In this document: piece by piece, positions 5,933 to 7,027 of the stretch
How the letters are laid out: every line of letters begins with the position of its first letter
Position numbering within the stretch: the first letter of the stretch is position 1
Assembly: GCA_030628755.1 (NCBI GenBank)
Contig: DAOVQH010000130.1
Span: forward strand, 1-7,027
From: Candidatus Cloacimonadota bacterium
GTDB taxonomy: Bacteria > Cloacimonadota > Cloacimonadia > Cloacimonadales > TCS61
DNA length: 7,027 bases
Direction of reading: 5' to 3'
Program-made: the position numbers and the translations under genes
The notes under the pieces: model-generated
Databases searched by the model: none
Seen by the model: the letters and a program-made list of their open reading frames with translations, nothing else
Told to the model about the DNA's origin: nothing

Positions 5933-6832
5933 TTAAAAATATTTATCCAGTTTTTCTTTCATATTTTCAGCGATTTCTTTTGCCATTTCTTTGAGAGCAT
6001 AATTTCCTGATTTATCGGAAGTTACTCCAAATCCTTTCATATCACTTATATTTTTGCCGGTAATGACTTCTCCATCTGAAACACGAATTGCTTTAATTTC
6101 TGCATTTCCATAAGAATAGTTAGTTCCTGCGGAATCGGTACTGCTATAGTCGCTTTCAGCATTTCCAATAATTAAAATATTTGCACCCAATTCTTTAACA
6201 AATTTTATTTGCTTTTTTGTTTCTTTTGATAGAATTTCTTTTTTCTGTTCATTACTAAAGTTTAAAACCTGATAACCTTCTTCAAGTAATTTATCCTCGA
6301 TAATTCTTTTCGTTAGTGAAGAATTAACCATCTTCTTATCAATTTTCTCATTGATAACGATGATAATTTTAGTTGAATGACGCTTTTTCCATTTTTGAAT
6401 AGTTTCTTTAGCTTTTTGTTTTATTATTGATTTTGGAACATCAACATAAACCCAAATATCTTTTGTTTTTTTATCCTGCCACCATTCTTTTACTTTAGTT
6501 TCAGGTAAACTTTGATTAACTTTCGATGTCGTAAATTTTTTAAACTTTTCATAAGTTTTATGATCATAATTTAATACAATTTCAGAAATTTCAGATTCTA
6601 TGATACTTATAATTTTTACTTCGATTGTAGATGCTAATTCTGCTCTTGCATTGTTCTTTGCAGCTTGAAATGTATTTTCAAAGTTTCCCTTCCAGGAAGC
6701 AACACCTACTGCATTATATTGATCTTGGTTATGTGTAAATCCTTTTTGAATCCATTCCGGTTTGATTGATTTGTTAATACAACTTATTGATATGATAAAT
6801 GCTATTAACAATACTTTATTTATCTTTATCAT
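5933..6832 (-). CDS. LPP20/FlgT-like lipoprotein with a CsgG/TolB-N-type C-terminal domain
   Basis: This is a 299-residue protein. The N-terminus has a short signal sequence with C18 in IISISC, which fits the lipobox rule loosely (-1 Ser, -2 Ile), so lipid anchoring in the envelope is likely. Residues about 24-140 match the LPP20/FlgT-N pattern: PEW at 25-27, NAVGVAS (40-46), a helix AKNNARAELASTIE, then EWW and IWVYVDVPK. Residues about 152-298 look like a second alpha/beta domain: TKIIIVIN, a helix, EEGYQVLNF, KELGANILIIGNAES, AEIKAIRVSDGEVI, and GNYALKEMAKEIAENM. This order resembles CsgG/FlgT-M/TolB-N domains, the same broad fold as the third gene of the operon. It is the first gene after the promoter, with GAGGAG 9 nt before the ATG, and lies 34 bp upstream of the surface-protein start. 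The role is unknown; support of export or attachment of the giant protein is an inference. Confidence 0.75.
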   Translation of the reverse strand: MIKINKVLLIAFIISISCINKSIKPEWIQKGFTHNQDQYNAVGVASWKGNFENTFQAAKNNARAELASTIEVKIISIIESEISEIVLNYDHKTYEKFKKFTTSKVNQSLPETKVKEWWQDKKTKDIWVYVDVPKSIIKQKAKETIQKWKKRHSTKIIIVINEKIDKKMVNSSLTKRIIEDKLLEEGYQVLNFSNEQKKEILSKETKKQIKFVKELGANILIIGNAESDYSSTDSAGTNYSYGNAEIKAIRVSDGEVITGKNISDMKGFGVTSDKSGNYALKEMAKEIAENMKEKLDKYF

Positions 6833-6876
6833 GTACCAACTCTCCTCATTAGAAGAATTTTAGAATTACAAAACAA

Positions 6877-6905
6877 AAGATATCTATGGTTATTAAAAGC
6901 GTCAA
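6877..6905 (-). promoter_or_regulatory. Sigma70-like promoter of the envelope operon
   Basis: On the minus strand TTGACG (6900-6905) and TATCTT (6877-6882) are separated by exactly 17 bases. The -35 box matches consensus at 5 of 6 positions and the -10 box at 4 of 6. Transcription would begin near 6869-6871, giving a leader of roughly 37-39 nt that contains the GAGGAG site (6842-6847) of the lipoprotein gene. No other promoter of this quality is visible before the second or third gene, which supports one transcript. Confidence 0.55.
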
Positions 6906-6991
6906 GTTTTCTGAATTAAACCCATGCATACCCCCAAAATTTTCAGATAAATTGGTTTATTTTAATAAACAAAGAAAATAATTAAAAGAAG

Positions 6992-7011
6992 CCCACGAAT
7001 TTATTCGTGGG
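6992..7011 (-). terminator. Hairpin terminator of the preceding (off-window) gene
   Basis: Positions 6992-7000 and 7003-7011 are perfect inverted repeats (CCCACGAAT / ATTCGTGGG) with two central bases, in practice an 8-bp stem with a 4-base loop. On the minus strand the stem is followed by CTTCTTTTAATTATTTTC, a T-rich tail, whereas the plus-strand side (AAAATAGAG) has none. It would end a minus-strand transcript coming from beyond 7027 and so insulate the envelope operon promoter. It may also be a copy of a dispersed intergenic palindrome. Confidence 0.6.
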
Positions 7012-7027
7012 AAAATAGAGCAAATGC

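Overview
The window is AT-rich, and every gene I can support lies on the minus strand. The best clue to the organism is the largest gene. It encodes a secreted multi-domain protein with ASH (choice-of-anchor D) repeats and ends in a FlgD/type IX-sorting-like C-terminal domain (SQNYPNPFN ... WDG ... GVYFY ... KKMILIK). That architecture is typical of the FCB group, especially Cloacimonadota-like and related candidate phyla. The phylum is an inference; no rRNA or marker gene is present.

The right part (about 6905 down to 993) looks like one transcription unit. A sigma70-like promoter (6877-6905) is followed by three closely spaced genes, each with a good Shine-Dalgarno: an LPP20/FlgT-like lipoprotein (5933-6832), a 1395-residue surface protein (1711-5898), and a CsgG/LpoB-like protein with a signal peptide and a C-terminal membrane segment (1049-1696). 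A 14-bp hairpin with a T-rich tail (993-1024) closes the unit. A second hairpin at the right edge (6992-7011) probably ends the preceding transcript. The first and third genes both appear to carry domains of the CsgG/TolB-N/FlgT-M type and are predicted to be envelope proteins, so they may help export, anchor or assemble the giant protein between them. That role is a hypothesis.

The left part (1-952) is a damaged cluster of two toxin-antitoxin modules. The first is a FitA-type ribbon-helix-helix antitoxin followed by a PIN-domain toxin. The antitoxin has an in-frame TAA at codon 61, yet the lost C-terminal tail is still readable up to the ATGA overlap with the PIN gene. The second is a DUF4258 toxin followed by a YgiT-type zinc-finger antitoxin. 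The 5' end of the DUF4258 gene is missing and the rest runs straight into the 3' end of the PIN gene in the -1 frame, as expected if a deletion joined the two modules. The YgiT-type antitoxin keeps a near-perfect Shine-Dalgarno and runs off the left edge.

The most interesting points are the chimeric PIN/DUF4258 junction, the stop codon in the antitoxin, and the three-gene envelope operon with its internally duplicated giant protein.
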